64,000 nt of DNA from Amia ocellicauda (lineage: Eukaryota > Chordata > Actinopteri > Amiiformes > Amiidae), in assembly GCF_036373705.1 (NCBI RefSeq), contig NC_089851.1:55827940-55891939 (forward strand). The letters are read 5' to 3'. Shown in pieces: positions 1-11,298 of the stretch. The notes beneath the pieces are model-generated. The model searched no databases. It saw only the letters and a program-made list of their open reading frames with translations, and was not told where the DNA came from. The number at the start of each line of letters is the position of its first letter. Within the stretch, counting starts at the first letter, position 1. Position numbers and translations under genes: made by a program.

Positions 1-2177
1 GTTTGGGTTTGGTGAGCGTTTTATTTCCTGGGTTGGGGTTTTTTACACGGGTATTTATAGCCGGGTTAAATGCAATGGGTATTTGACAGATTTTTTTCCC
101 AGTGGAGAGGTCAGTGAGGGTTGCCCCCTCTCCGCTTTGCTTTATTCTCTGGTGGTGGAATCTGTGAGTTTGGCATTACAGCAGAATAAGGAGATTGTGG
201 GCATTACAGTCCCTGGGGGTGTAGTTCAGTCCCTTCTTTATCAGCATGCGGACAATACAACTCTCACGCTCTCCAGTTTGGCTGGGATTCCTACAGTGAT
301 GGCAGTTTTTGATATGTACTGTTCAGCTTCCGGGGCAAAGGTGAATGTTGGCAAATCTGAAATTATGGCCATTCAACCAAGTGTTGCACTGTCTACCCTG
401 TCTATTCCCTTTAAAGTGACGGGGGATGCGCTACAGATGTACAGAGTGTACATTGGTTTGGAGGAGGAGGTGGTTGCGGAGTTGAATTGGCTGGGCACGC
501 TCCAGAAATTAGTGGCGATTTTAAATCTCTGGTCTTGCAGAGTTTTAACTTTAAAAGGTCGGGTTCTGGTTATTAAGAGCCTGTTGCTCTCCTGGCTCTG
601 TTTTTTTTTGTACGTGATGGAGCTTCCTCAGTGGGTTGAGATCCATATGAAAAGCTTAGTGGTCAGGTTTTTGTGGGAGGGTAAGCCGGCGAAGATCAGC
701 TATACTACCATGATTGGGGAAGTTAGTAGGGGTGGTTTGATGCTTGCAGATCTGGCATTAAAGAAGAACAGTTTTCATATTAAGGTGCTGAAGTGGTTTT
801 TAGACCGGGGGAATTGTAGTGTGTGGAAAGGGTTTTTGCTGCACTATTTTAATAAATGGAGGGGGTTGGGGATAGGAGAGGGCATGTTGTGTATGTGTCT
901 ACAGCCTTCTATGGTGCAGGATATTCCCCAGTTTTATAGGGAAGTGTTGCTCTCTTGGGCCGAATTCTTGCCATCCCTGTCCTTCAGTCCCGATAGTAGG
1001 GAGCAGATTCTCGATCTGCCACTATTTTTAAACCCTTTGCTTCAATCAGGTGGCAAGTCCCTTTATGTGCAGTGTTTTGTGGAGGCAGGGGTGCTTCGGG
1101 TGAGGGATATCATGTATGTGGTTCGTGAGGGGTTCTTGCCCACTCAGGCCATTGCGGATTCGATTTGGGAGAAGGATGAGGATGTGCCTTTTAGAGACGT
1201 GGCTGTGGCGTCTCCTACCATTAAGAGTGCTCTTCCTGAGAGTTGGATAAGAGTCATTAAAGAGAGGTGTAACACTATCCAGCGTTCCGAAATGTCTGTC
1301 CCACAATTTATTTTGCAGGGGGAGAAGTTTCCTGTCCCCTTTCTTGATTGTGTGACACGGCTGTTTTATCTGACCCTCTTGTGTTCAGTTTTCGTCTGGC
1401 CAGTGCCTGAATTGGTTTGGCAGAAGAGGTGCCCCACCATGTCTGTTTCCCACTTATGGAGGAACTTACGGATTGCTTTTAATTCCCCTGCTTGTGAGGA
1501 TGTTGATTTTCGGTTGCGGCAAAACTGCATATTTTCCCAGTGGCTCCTCCATAAGTTATATCTTGCAGACACTGCTTTGTGTTCCGTGTGTCACCAGCAG
1601 GTGGAAGGAATTATGCACTTTTTTCTACAGTGTGCAGAGTTGCAGGGGTTGTGGGCTTATTTATACTGGTTGTTGGAGGGATTCTATGGCTTTGCTGAAG
1701 TGGAGGCTCAGCAGGTATCCTGGGATTCTCTCTTCTTATTTGGGTTACATGGCGTGTTCCCCAAAGTCAATGTGGGATTCATCAACTTTCTTTTGAGTCA
1801 TGCTCGCCTTACAGTTTACAAGAGGCGAAACTGATCTCTATCTACTGGTGAAACAGTGGACGTAGTTCAACCTTTCACACTGAGTGTCAAAGACATTTTG
1901 TCTGTGCTTTCTTATTGTAAGAGGGAGGAGAGGGTTATGTCTCGATTTAACCAATTTTTCTTGTATAATAATGTTCTTGTGGAACTTCTGCATGATGATC
2001 TTGTTTTTTCACTATGATTCTCCAGACCCTGTGTCTACTACCCCCTACTAATATTTGTCCTGTTCTACTTTTCTGTGTGATCAATGATGAGGATTTGCTG
2101 ACTTATGTTAGTGACTAACATTCTGATCCGTTGTTCAGCACGATCTGAGATCATTTAAAATAAAAAAATAAAACATG
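1..2177 (+). mobile_element. Tx1-clade LINE, 3' half, inserted in 5S rDNA
   Basis: The element enters the window already inside ORF2. It runs through the reverse transcriptase thumb, a long C-terminal region and a short 3' UTR to an A-rich tail (about 2157-2175). The tail ends in ACATG and passes directly into the middle of a 5S rRNA sequence. The protein is closely similar along its whole length to the minus-strand LINE at 33942-37669, and that copy also ends in ACATG followed by 5S at the same position, so they are one family. Some Tx1-clade families are known to target fixed sites; I recall Mutsu of zebrafish as the one that targets 5S rRNA genes. Assignment to that lineage is inference. 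Confidence 0.85.
83..2017 (+). pseudogene. LINE ORF2 fragment (reverse transcriptase and C-terminal zinc motif), inactive
   Basis: An open frame runs from 83 to a TGA at 1832-1834. The same frame then reads on as recognisable ORF2 C-terminus to a stop near 2017, so the TGA is a nonsense mutation. The sister copy at 34129-36310 has arginine at this point, which fits CGA to TGA decay. The RT core is visible as GCPLSALLYSLV and YQHADNTTLTL. The usual ADD catalytic triplet reads ADN here, which should abolish polymerase activity. A C-x2-C-x8-H-x4-C zinc motif (CSVCHQQVEGIMHFFLQC) lies near 1590-1640, as in L1/Tx1 ORF2 proteins. The endonuclease domain lies outside the window. Confidence 0.85.
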
Positions 2178-2282
2178 TGCACGATCACGTCAGATCTCGG
2201 AAGCTAAACAGTGCAGGGCCTGGTCAGTGTTTGGATGGGAGACCTCCTGGAAATACCATGTGCTGCAAGCTTTTTATGTCTC
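2178..2282 (+). pseudogene. 5S rRNA 3' part (about nt 28-120), LINE-flanked
   Basis: Sequence after the LINE tail reads as degenerate 5S rRNA: GATCTCGGAAGCTAA, then TTGGATGGGAGACC and a 3' end near GTGCTGCAAGCTT. The internal control region is mostly present, but the first 27 or so bases are missing because the LINE occupies that side. Downstream (2283-2358) the sequence matches the spacer between 5S copies at 33400-33520 and 37800-37900 in reverse complement (AGCTCTTATTACTC, GGAGGAGATATAA, CACCTACC). This was therefore a genuine 5S rDNA unit and not a dispersed 5S-derived SINE. Confidence 0.8.
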
Positions 2283-2360
2283 TTGGGGCACTTGATCATA
2301 GCTCTTATTACTCTCATTTTGTCAGGAGGAGATATAATTGAAGTATTGTACACCTACCCT

Positions 2361-3086
2361 TTATTTGAGCGACTTTGTCAAGGGCCAAATTGTGATGGCT
2401 AGACGACTGGGTCAGAGCATCTCCAAAACTGCAGCTCTTGTGGGTTGTTCCCGGTCTGCAGTGGTTAGTACCTATTGAAAGTGGTGCAAGGAACGAAAAG
2501 CAGTGAACCGGTGACAGGGTCATGGGCGGCCAAAGCTCATTGATGCACGTGGGGAGCGGAGCCTGGCCCGTGTGGTCCGATCCAACAGACGAGCTACTGT
2601 AGCTCAAATAAACTTAATGCTGGTTCTGATAGAAAGGTGTCAGATCACACAGTGTATTGCAGTTTGTTGCGTATGGGGTTGCGTAGCCGCAGACCAGTCA
2701 GGGTGCCCATGTTGACCCCTGTCCACTGCCGAGAGCGCCTACAATGGGCACGTGAGCATCAGAACTGGACCACGGAGCAATGGAAGAAGGTGGCCTGGTC
2801 TGATGAATCACAAGTTCAAGGTGTTGGCCTCCAAATTCCCCAGATCTCAATCCAATCGATCATCTGTGGGATGTGCTGGACAAACAAGTCTGATCCATGG
2901 AGGCCCCACCTCGCAACTTACAGGACTTAAAGGATCTGCTGCTAACGTCTTTGGTGCCAGATACCACAGCACACCTTTGGAGGTCTAGTGGAGTCCATGC
3001 CTTGACGGGTCAGGGCTGTTTTGGCGACAAAAGGGGGACCTACACAATATTAGGCAAGTGGTCATAATGTTATGGCTGATCGGCGT
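2361..3086 (+). mobile_element. Tc1/mariner-type transposon relic, left end missing
   Basis: Reading frames with shifts and stops encode Tc1 transposase pieces: an N-terminal helix-turn-helix portion ([17 protein letters not shown] around 2394) and a segment around 2755-2810 with the tryptophan-rich WTTEQWKKVAWSDES motif that holds the first catalytic aspartate. The right end (about 3055-3086) is the familiar fish Tc1 terminus with GTCATAATGTTATGGCTGAT. No matching left inverted repeat is present, because the left side abuts the 5S spacer directly. The region between the first D and the C-terminus is largely deleted. Dead element. Confidence 0.75.
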
Positions 3087-3094
3087 ATATGTAC

Positions 3095-3920
3095 ACACTA
3101 CCAGTCAAAAGTTTTAGAACACCCCCATTTTCCAGTTTTTATTGAAATTTAAACACAGTTTTTAAGTAATTTCCTACACCACCAAAAGGCACTTAGAAAC
3201 TGGAGATAACTGACATAAAGAGGTCTGGCAGACCCAAAGCCACAATCAGAAGACAAGTTTCTGAGAGCCAATAGCTTGCGTGATTGGCGGCTCACAGGAC
3301 AACAGCTTAACTCTGGTCCAAGTAAGTAAGTCTCAGTTTCAACTGTGAAGAGAAGACTGCATACACTGAACTGCAGGTTTGACAGGTCCAGTGGCAGTAA
3401 GATTGCTAAGATGGCAAAATAAGAAAAAGAGGCTTTCCTGCACCATGAAGCACCGCCAGTGGACTACTGAAGACTGGAAGAAGGTCTTATGGACCGATGA
3501 ATCAGAATGGAAATTGAAATCTTTGGTTAATGTAGGGTTTTTGTACGGCATGGAGTAGGTGAAAGGATGGTTCCTCAGTGTGTGACACCAACTGTCAAAC
3601 ATGGAGGAAGAAGGATGATGGTCTGATGCTCTTTTGCTGGATCCAGAGTCGGTGACTTGCATAGAGTGAGTAGCACCCTGAACTAGAAATGGCTACCACG
3701 GTATTTTGCAGCGCCATGCAATACCCTCTGGTATACGCCTAGCTGGTCAGGGGTTCATCCTACAGCAAAATCATGTCCCAAAACATACCTCCAGGCTATG
3801 TCAGAACTACTTTAGAAGAAAAGAACAAGACGGTAGGCTTCAAATCATGGAATGGCCACCAGTTTTCCAAACCTTTGAATGCTCGTCACGTGACAATCAC
3901 ATCAATTGAGCTTGACATTG
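3095..3920 (+). mobile_element. Second Tc1-type relic, immediately adjacent
   Basis: It starts with a fish Tc1 terminal motif (CACTACCAGTCAAAAGTTTT, 3095 onward) only about 10 bp after the preceding element ends. Inside are decayed transposase stretches, for example around 3448-3510 (a RQWTTEDWKKVLWTDES-like motif read through frameshifts) and around 3750-3800 with the QQNHVPKHTS remnant of the second catalytic aspartate region. The right terminal repeat could not be found, so the end coordinate is approximate. Confidence 0.65.
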
Positions 3921-4307
3921 TTTGAATACCAGACTTCAGATGTCCCTCATAGCTTCTTACAATTAAAGCATTTGTATAATGCCAATTACTCATGTCAGCA
4001 GTCATTGGCCAGATTAAATTCAAACAATGCATTCTGAAAATATACGCTTACACTGATCATTAAATTAATACATTTTTTCTTCTGAGAAAGAATCCTAACC
4101 CCCACATGTTGGCATACATGTGGATCATTCAGTGTTTTCTGTGTTATTGTTTCCTTATCCACCATCTCTAAATGCTCAAAAGACCCTAAAAAAGCTGAAT
4201 GTTAGCTGTACAAAAGAAAACTGATATATCATGATGGAACAAACCATCTCTGGGATCATTTGACTAATTTAAGTTTAAATGATGCCTTTATTAGGCCTAT
4301 TATTATT
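3921..4307. other. No recognisable feature
   Basis: AT-rich unique-looking sequence between a Tc1 relic and a solo LTR. I see no coding, RNA or repeat signature. Confidence 0.5.
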
Positions 4308-4691
4308 TGTAAAAGACGGACACAATAAGCAGGGAGAGATTCTCAGGTTACGGCTTTGTCCAGGCTTTATTGGGGTTGGCAATAGTCCAAAACAAAAGAA
4401 AAACAAAAGGGAAACCAATACAAACATTTACACATAAAAAACAAACAAACAGGGTGCTCTGGGCAGTCCAAAGGTATGGTCTCCAGTGTCCTTCGTAACG
4501 GTTAGCTCCTCCACAAAGGGAAGGAGAAAGACTAAATAGCCTATGCACAGCTGCCGCTGACATCACAGTCGCTTGGTGCTCATTGCCTGCAGCCTGTTTG
4601 CAAGGGAGCGGACAACACAGCTGCAGCACATGAGCACCTAATTAGTGAGCATCAGCAGCAGCCATGCCATGCCAGCCAGCGTCCTGTCACA
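4308..4691 (-). mobile_element. Solo LTR (384 bp) with TTATT target duplication
   Basis: On the minus strand the segment begins TGTGACAGGACG and ends TCTTTTACA, the TG...CA form of an LTR. The five bases on each side are identical (TTATT at 4303-4307 and at 4692-4696), a clean target-site duplication. Inside, in minus orientation, a TATTTAG box (near 4530) precedes an AATAAA signal (near 4366) by about 165 bp, which fits a U3-R-U5 layout. No internal region is left, so it is a solo LTR made by recombination between two LTRs. The parent family is not identified, but the ends resemble Ty3/Gypsy LTRs. Confidence 0.75.
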
Positions 4692-5652
4692 TTATTATAC
4701 AGAAATAAATATAATTTTGACACAAACTCTGGACTGTAGAAGGGAGTATTTTATTAATATAGTTAACCAAACTTAAGCTTACTGTGTTCTGGTGTCTAGT
4801 ATTTCCTACATTCAGTACAGTTGTGTTTTTTAATGTTATCGCATTCATCAAGGGTTAATTCATCACTTTTTCTCTATTCACTAAAATACAAATTAAAGTT
4901 AACATGCATTTGTCATCGTGCATAGTTTATTATGAGTAAGCTGGTTTTGCTCGAAGGTTCACATTTCACACAAGGAAAATCAAATACCTGTACATAAACC
5001 GTGTGCTTAATAAAAACATGACTACTGTTTGAGATTTTAAACTACAAGGGGATGTTTTATTTTCTTTATATGGATTACCTAAAAATAAATAAATACATAA
5101 AAATAGGCTGTTCATTCAAATCGATACACTAGTAGCTAATGTGATGTCATCAATGAATTAAGCAAATTAGCACCCACAAAGCTTTGAAACATTGTTTGGT
5201 AATGGGTTCTGAAGCTTCGAAGGTTAAAATGTACCCTTCGGGACAGCCCTACAGACGTGACAGGAAGATATGGCAACCAGATAGACCTTGTAATAATATG
5301 AAGAATACACTGAACACTGTAAGCCTATAAGCAGCTGGGAAAGGCGCACCACCAACTTTGCAGCCTTAAGGACAGTGGCTAGTGAAGAGCCATGTAGTTT
5401 TCCAAGGAGATTTTTAGCAATGCTACAGCAAAGTAGTGCTCACTTCCCAGAGCAGCAAAACTATCGTATAAGTTTCTGAAATATAGAACTTTACATTTCC
5501 TCACATTTATACACTTGTTTTAATAACTTACCAATGTTGTTTTTCTTAGTCTTTAATTAGTTGTGCATTTGGCCAAAACTGATCAAACTGTTGCTGAGGA
5601 AACAAGTGCAATGTTTTCTTTGTGAGGAAAAAATTAGTGCAAACATGCTGAC
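4692..5652. other. No recognisable feature
   Basis: AT-rich sequence between the solo LTR and the last dynein exon relic. I see no gene, RNA or transposon hallmark. Confidence 0.5.
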
Positions 5653-5968
5653 CTTTGATGATTGTCTGGAACTCGCTGTGGGAGATCTTCCTGGCCCCCA
5701 GGTCGATCTTCAGGGCCATAAGGAGGGTGAAGAGGAACTTGTGATCCTCATAGAGGCTGCGTGCCGTGTAGCGGAACACCTCGTGGGTCAGGTATTCGAT
5801 GATGTTGGCGATGTGCTTGGAGATGATCCATGGAGATGTGTTAGAGCCCCAGGTACATGAGATTGACCAGGCTCATCTATACAGTGAGGAAGCACAGGAT
5901 GCTGTCCCGGCCGGCCACTGGGCGGTCCTCCTCTCGGGCTGTACTGAAACTGTGAGTTTCTTCCTGAC
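5653..5968 (-). pseudogene. Dynein heavy chain exon relic, AAA6 region
   Basis: Bounded by a CCCCAG acceptor (5969 side) and an AAAG|GTCAGC donor (5652 side). It encodes RPVAGRDSILCFLTV, then a TAG, then [11 protein letters not shown] and a frame change. It finishes with a well-kept stretch containing [20 protein letters not shown] and [13 protein letters not shown], characteristic of the region after the stalk in DNAH5/DNAH8. The in-frame stop and shift make it non-coding. Confidence 0.8.
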
Positions 5969-6182
5969 CTGGGGACACAGCAGAGCCAAACGTCCTTATA
6001 GCAGACAGCACTGGAAACTGGGCTCATGTGTTCATATGCTTCTCCTTTCCTACAAAAGTGCCCAGGAGAGATTTTGAGTTCCTCCTCAGTGATTTGTAAT
6101 AAACACCCTTGGGATGAATTTATTCTGGGAATTCTAATATTAGCCCATTGGCTCTCTACTCAGCTGAATTCTCCCCTTGCTT

Positions 6183-6210
6183 GCTTTCTTCTTCTTCTTC
6201 TTCTTTTTCA
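6183..6210 (+). repeat. (CTT)n microsatellite
   Basis: Uninterrupted TTC/CTT triplets next to a dynein exon relic. Confidence 0.8.
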
Positions 6211-6229
6211 TTTTCCAAATTCTGTCTGG

Positions 6230-6407
6230 CCTGCTGCCCCTTCACCTCCTCTGCAGTGGTCTTGGGGACTCTGAGGACCTCAAATCAGAGACTCATCCTC
6301 CACCAGGGACCCTTCAGTGCTGGAATAGGAGGTTGTCCTCCAGCTCCTGCATTCTCCTCTTGTTGGACGTCACCTCCTCTAGCAGCTTCACTCTCAGATT
6401 GCAGCTC
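6230..6407 (-). pseudogene. Dynein heavy chain exon relic, region after AAA5
   Basis: Starts after a TATAG acceptor at 6408. Pieces in three frames read VKLLEEVTSNKRRMQELEDN, then STEGSLVEDESLI, then VLRVPKTTAEEVKG, which together match one continuous dynein segment. The frame breaks at about 6390 and 6320 show it is dead. A (CTT)n tract (6183-6210) lies at its 3' side. Confidence 0.75.
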
Positions 6408-6959
6408 CTATAAGAGAGAGAGAAAAGAAAATGAAAGAAAATAATACAGAATGGGTAGATTTTGATGTTGCCAAGTGATTTATCAACTGTTTGGATATGT
6501 GTTAGATTGCTCTGGGACCGATGTTCTCACAGTCCTCCATTATTTTTTATGAGATAACATCATTTACATTAAGTATGTCTGTCATTTCAATGTGCTGCAA
6601 TTAGATAGTACTACATTTTGGAATACTGATCACTGATTGGTGTGCAGCTGATTGTGGAGGCTTTCTTCAGCACATAATAGGGGTCATGCTGGATGATTTG
6701 AGGTTGGTCCTTAGGGGAGGTAAAAACAAAGGAGCTGGGGGTGTGTCTGGTGCTTGCTTATTTTTATTTTTGTTTGTGGTTCTGTTTTCTTCGGTGTCTC
6801 CTTTGTTACACCTGTTTTTCTCATCCTAATTAAAGTAAAATGACCTTTTATTAGGCACCAACTTAATCAAGGAAAAAGAAACCCCACTACTTTTTCAAAT
6901 TCACAGTTTCTTGTTATTCTTACGCATCACAATTAATCTGTAAGTAAACTAAGCATATT
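6408..6959. other. Intronic sequence, nothing recognised
   Basis: Low-complexity, AT-rich intron of the dynein pseudogene without a clear element. Confidence 0.45.
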
Positions 6960-7540
6960 ATTATTATTATTTTTATTTCTTGGCAGACGCCCTTATCCAG
7001 GGCGACTTACAACATAAGTGCAAACAAAGTACAAGGCATCAATCATTACAAATTTAGCTTAGCTAAAAAAGCAATTCAAAATAATACATTTTACAAATTC
7101 CAATTTACAATTTACACAAGTACAGTAAGAGACTTCCTACATCCTGGACGGTGAAAGCTAAGTGCTTTCAAGATGTAGGGTTACAGACGAGGGCTACGGG
7201 AAAGGGAGCAAGGAGGAAAACAATCAAGAACACAAGGAGCATAGTAAAGCTGAAGTGCTATCTAGCAGGGACAGAGGACTAATATTACAAGTGCTGTCGG
7301 AATAGATGCGTCTTGAGTAAGCAACAGAATGAGGTCAAGGACTCTGCTGTATTGACTTCGGTGGGCAGGTCGTTCCACCACTTAGGGGCCAGGGATGAGA
7401 AGGAGCGGCTCTGGAGGAAGGGGAGTGGAGAGGAGGCAGAGTTAGCCTTCTGGCACTGGAGGAGTGCAGTGGTCTGGAGGGGATGTATGGAGAGACGAGT
7501 GACTGAAGGTAGCTTGGTGCAGTGTGGTCAAGACATATGA
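6960..7540 (+). repeat. Dispersed fish repeat (GCAGACGCCCTTATCC family)
   Basis: It opens with TTATTATTATT followed by GCAGACGCCCTTATCCAGGG, a motif found over and over in ray-finned fish genomes. It later contains GGTCGTTCCACCACTTAGGG, also typical of this repeat. A shorter reverse-oriented relative of the first motif occurs at about 9975-10015. I do not know the superfamily. Confidence 0.6.
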
Positions 7541-8691
7541 GGATACCAGTAATATCCAATAGCCCACTTTTCTCTTATCAGTCTCAGCATTTTCTTAGAG
7601 AAACGAGAAGTACAGCCACGAATCTGCTAACAAACAAACATGCCATTTTGCATGACAATGAGGGTGCCTTGGCTGATCTTTGGTGAAGGTTTGTAAATCA
7701 ATGTACCACACTTTCCTTCAAAAAATGATGGTTCCCAGCTGGACTGACCCGATCAAACCACTCCTAATAATTATGCTTATGAGTAAATACAACAAGGGGA
7801 GAAACCATGGACACTGCACTGATGTTCGGCAAGGCTCTGTGGTCAGTTTGCATATAAAGGCTTAAGTTAAGATTCCTGTTGGCTTCTCCCTAAAATCAAC
7901 TTCTTAAAGCCTAGTATAAGTGCACTAATGAGCAAATATATCACTTGGTCAGAAAAAAAAGGACGACTGTGCTGACCTTTAATAAATATCTGAAACTTGT
8001 TGGGAGAATTTGTAAGTAAAAGAAAATAGAATATCAGTAGGGTCTATTTCCCTTAACAACCCCAGGGTTTTCTTGGAGGAAATGAGCAGCACAGGTATCA
8101 GAAATGGTAGTTGGAGGAGAAGAAGGCACACCCATGCTGGAGAACATCTTGGTCTGAACAAAGCTCCACTCATGTTTTGCTCCCCAGAGGAGATACAAAT
8201 CAATTTCTGCTCTGGAAACCTTCAATAACTTAAATCCGTAGTATTGCTGTGATTATAACACCTGTGATTTGTCTTCTGCCACCAAGGAGTTGTAACCTAC
8301 ATTGCAAGCCGCCATGCTGCTACATTCTGTCTTTGGCTTGAAGAAGGGGACAGATGTGAACCACTATTCTTGTCTTTGAATACTGTAATTCAAACCTGAT
8401 AATCACCAAAACAAATGGAGCAACCAGCCCCCTGGAGAATTAGTACTGTAACACGATCAACAATGAAACCTCATAGATATGAAATTGCAATAAGGAGTCA
8501 CATGAATCTCAAGGTAAACAAGTCACATTTCGTCTCATCTGATGAGTCATACTTCAGCTATTGTCCTTTTCCAAAGTCCTGCTGCTGTTGACTGTGCAGA
8601 ATAGACAATGTGGAGGCCCACAGGAACTGCGTGAATCATAGCTCATAACAGGCTTATTGAAGCTCCAGAACCCCTGCTGTTGTGCTGGTAG
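7541..8691. other. Intronic sequence, nothing recognised
   Basis: Between the dispersed repeat and the next dynein exon relic I found no coding homology, RNA gene or terminal repeats. Confidence 0.45.
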
Positions 8692-8852
8692 CTGCCCAGC
8701 AGCTGGTCCTCGAGACCCTGCATTGTGACACTGAAGTTGATGACGGCAGTCTTGGCGCTGATCTCGGGGGTGTAGGCTGGATTGGCCAGTTTGGTGGTAA
8801 TGTACAGAGTGAAGCCCTTCATCACGTCCACCTCTTTGTCTCCCACTTTGAC
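8692..8852 (-). pseudogene. Dynein heavy chain exon relic, AAA5
   Basis: A good acceptor (TTCCCCAG, at 8853) is followed by an open stretch containing [20 protein letters not shown] and [17 protein letters not shown], then GLEDQLLG, the classic AAA5 segment of DNAH5/DNAH8. Homology stops at GGGCAG, where CTACC replaces the expected continuation or GT donor, so the 3' side is truncated. This is the best-preserved exon of the relic. Confidence 0.8.
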
Positions 8853-10226
8853 CTGGGGAATACAGCAAGTATGAAACTGGGGCAGGGCACAGGGAATGGA
8901 AGCATTGTGGATGCAGATCTGTCACACGTTCATCAGTGAACAGGTCTTCCCTTTGAGAAAACACTATGGAAATCTCAGTTCTACTGGAATTACATTACAT
9001 AGAATTGTCTTTATATCAGGGACGTAACTGCCTCTCTAAAGCCTCCCCTCAGGAGCACAGTGGGGGGTTTCCCCACACTGCCAGGGCTCAGGAAACACAA
9101 GCAGGGTTACGGTGTGTAAAAAGATGATTTATTATATTTACGGTGCGCAGTGCTCAAATTAAAATGGACGGACAGAAACTGAAAACAAAACGAAACCTTT
9201 GTTTAATCTAAACTACACATATAAGGTACCTATCTAAACATGTTCTAATAATAAACATGAACACAAGACACACTATGGCAATCAAACAGGTCCATAATCA
9301 ACCTGAGATCCATGAACATTAAATACATATAGTAATTTCACTTTCTCTTCTATAGCATCAGTTTCTTCAGTTTCATGCAAATTAAACAATGATAAAAGTG
9401 TAAATCTACAATCACATATTTAACATGTATGTTTAAACATTTAACACTGGTTTCTTGCAATGACTGTCAGTGTGGCTAAAGTACGAGAGGATATGATGAG
9501 TGCACAGGTGCGCTGTACCGCAGAGCTCTACTCTCAGGTGAAGTACTGCCCATTGAGACACTGCGCAAAACTTTTATTGCCTCTGGCTAACAGTAGATTG
9601 CTAATATAGCAGAGTTTTCAAAACAAATGAAAATGCCATCGAGCGATATTACAATGATATATTTGGTAGTGATCACTGTTCCGTTACAGAAGATGATAAT
9701 AAAAAAATCACATTACAATAAAGGCATTTATATCACAATACCATGTCCATGGCTGGGATTTAATCAAAACCTCCTACACACGCAATAGAATTGTAACCAC
9801 TACGATGTACAGTTTTTTAGTTTGCTGTATAGCCGGTGGGTCAAATTGTTTAATTAATCCACTGTGCTATATATACTTAAGTAGATGCTGAATAACATAC
9901 TTGCACTTATCTGTCATTCACATAAGCAAACATCAGCAAACATTCACATCAGCATTGATCCACCCGCTAATACATTATGCCTAAATAAGGGCATCTGCCA
10001 ATAAATTAATAATAATAATAACTACACAGCTGTCATCAATGGTGGCTTTGGTTTATATGTATTGATTTTTTCATCTACTCATATATGAGTGAGACTGTTG
10101 TATTGTTGAGATTCCCTCCTGCAACTCTTCGGTAACTTTTTGCATTAGCATCTTGTGAAAAATATGTATTCATTCGGTCTGAAAGTCTGTGGACTTTTGC
10201 GAATGCGCAGATTTTTCACAGGACTA
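8853..10226. other. Intronic sequence; fragment of dispersed repeat at 9975-10015
   Basis: AT-rich intron. A reverse-oriented GGGCATCTGCCAATAAATTA motif followed by (AAT)n near 9990-10020 is a small copy of the repeat seen at 6960. Nothing else was recognised, and the missing dynein exon is not here. Confidence 0.45.
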
Positions 10227-10254
10227 CACCTAAAGAATTATTAGGAACACCATA
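10227..10254 (+). repeat. Left terminal inverted repeat of Tc1-like element
   Basis: Reads CACCTAAAGAATTATTAGGA and onward, and pairs with 11418-11446. Compared with the right end it lacks four bases near the tip, which could reduce transposase binding or cleavage. Confidence 0.8.
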
Positions 10255-11298
10255 CTAATACTGTGTTTGACCCCCTTTCGCCTTCAGAATTGCCTTAATT
10301 CTATGTGGCATTGATTCAACAAGGTGCTGAAAGCATTCTTTAGAAATGTTGGCCCATATTGATAGGATAGCATCTTGCAGTTGATGGAGATTTGTGGGAT
10401 GCACATCCAGGGCACGAAGCTCCCGTTCCACCACATCCCAAAGATGCTCTATTGGGTTGAGATCAGGTGACTGTGGGGGCCAGTTTAGTACAGTGAACTC
10501 ATTGTCATGTTCAAGAAACCAATTTGAAATGATTCGACCTTTGTGACATGGTGCATTATCCTGCTGGAAGTAGCCATCAGAGGATGGGTACATGGTGGTC
10601 ATAAAGGGATGGACATGGTCAGAAACAATGCTAAGGTAGGCCATGGCATTTAAACGATGCCCAATGGGCACTAAGGGGCCTAAAGTGTGCCAAGAAAACA
10701 TCCCCCACACCATTACACCACCACCACCACCAGCCTGCACAGTGGTAACAAGGCATGATGGATCCATGTTCTCATTCTGTTTACGCCAAATTCTGACTCT
10801 ACCATCTGAATGTCTCAACAGAAATCGAGACTCATCAGACCAGGCAACATTTTTCCAGTCTTCAACTGTCCAATTTTGGTGAGCTTGTACAAATTGTAGC
10901 CTCTTTTTCCTATTTGTAGTGGAGATGAGTGGTACCCGGTGGAGTCTTCTGCTGTTGTAGCCCATCCGCCTCAAGGTTGTACGTGTTGTGGCTTCACAAA
11001 TGCTTTGCTGCATACCTCGGTTGTAACGAGTGGTTATTTCAGTCAAAGTTGCTCTTCTATCAGCTTGAATCAGTCGGCGCATTCTCCTCTGACCTCTAGC
11101 ATCAACAAGGCATTTTCGCCCACAATACTGCCGCATACTGGATGTTTTTCCCTTTTCACACCATTCTTTGTAAACCCTAGAAATGGTTGTGCGTGAAAAT
11201 CCCAGTAACTGAGCAGATTGTGAAATACTCAGACCGGCCCGTCTGGCACCAACAACCATGCCACGCTCAAAATTGCTTACATCACCTTTCTTTCCCAT
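10255..11298 (-). CDS. Tc1-like DD34E-type transposase, 347 aa, intact
   Basis: Cut-and-paste transposase that would bind the element's inverted repeats and integrate at TA. The length (347 aa) is normal for fish Tc1 proteins. The N-terminal third holds two helix-turn-helix (paired-like) regions (residues about 1-115, beginning MGKKGDVSNFERG, with LLGFSRTTISRVYKEW). The catalytic triad is visible: D in AWSDESRF (about residue 154), D in YFQQDNAPCHKG (about 247) and E in SPDLNPIEHLWD (about 282). The glycine-rich stretch before VMVWGMF, between the first and second D, is also family-typical. No stop or frameshift was seen. ATG at 11296-11298 is the natural start. Whether it is expressed or active cannot be told from sequence. 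Confidence 0.92.
   Translation of the reverse strand: MGKKGDVSNFERGMVVGARRAGLSISQSAQLLGFSRTTISRVYKEWCEKGKTSSMRQYCGRKCLVDARGQRRMRRLIQADRRATLTEITTRYNRGMQQSICEATTRTTLRRMGYNSRRLHRVPLISTTNRKKRLQFVQAHQNWTVEDWKNVAWSDESRFLLRHSDGRVRIWRKQNENMDPSCLVTTVQAGGGGGVMVWGMFSWHTLGPLVPIGHRLNAMAYLSIVSDHVHPFMTTMYPSSDGYFQQDNAPCHKGRIISNWFLEHDNEFTVLNWPPQSPDLNPIEHLWDVVERELRALDVHPTNLHQLQDAILSIWANISKECFQHLVESMPHRIKAILKAKGGQTQY

Noticed and set aside
5561-6077. Plus-strand ORFs over the dynein exon
   Set aside because: Antisense shadows of a dynein exon; the homology is on the minus strand.
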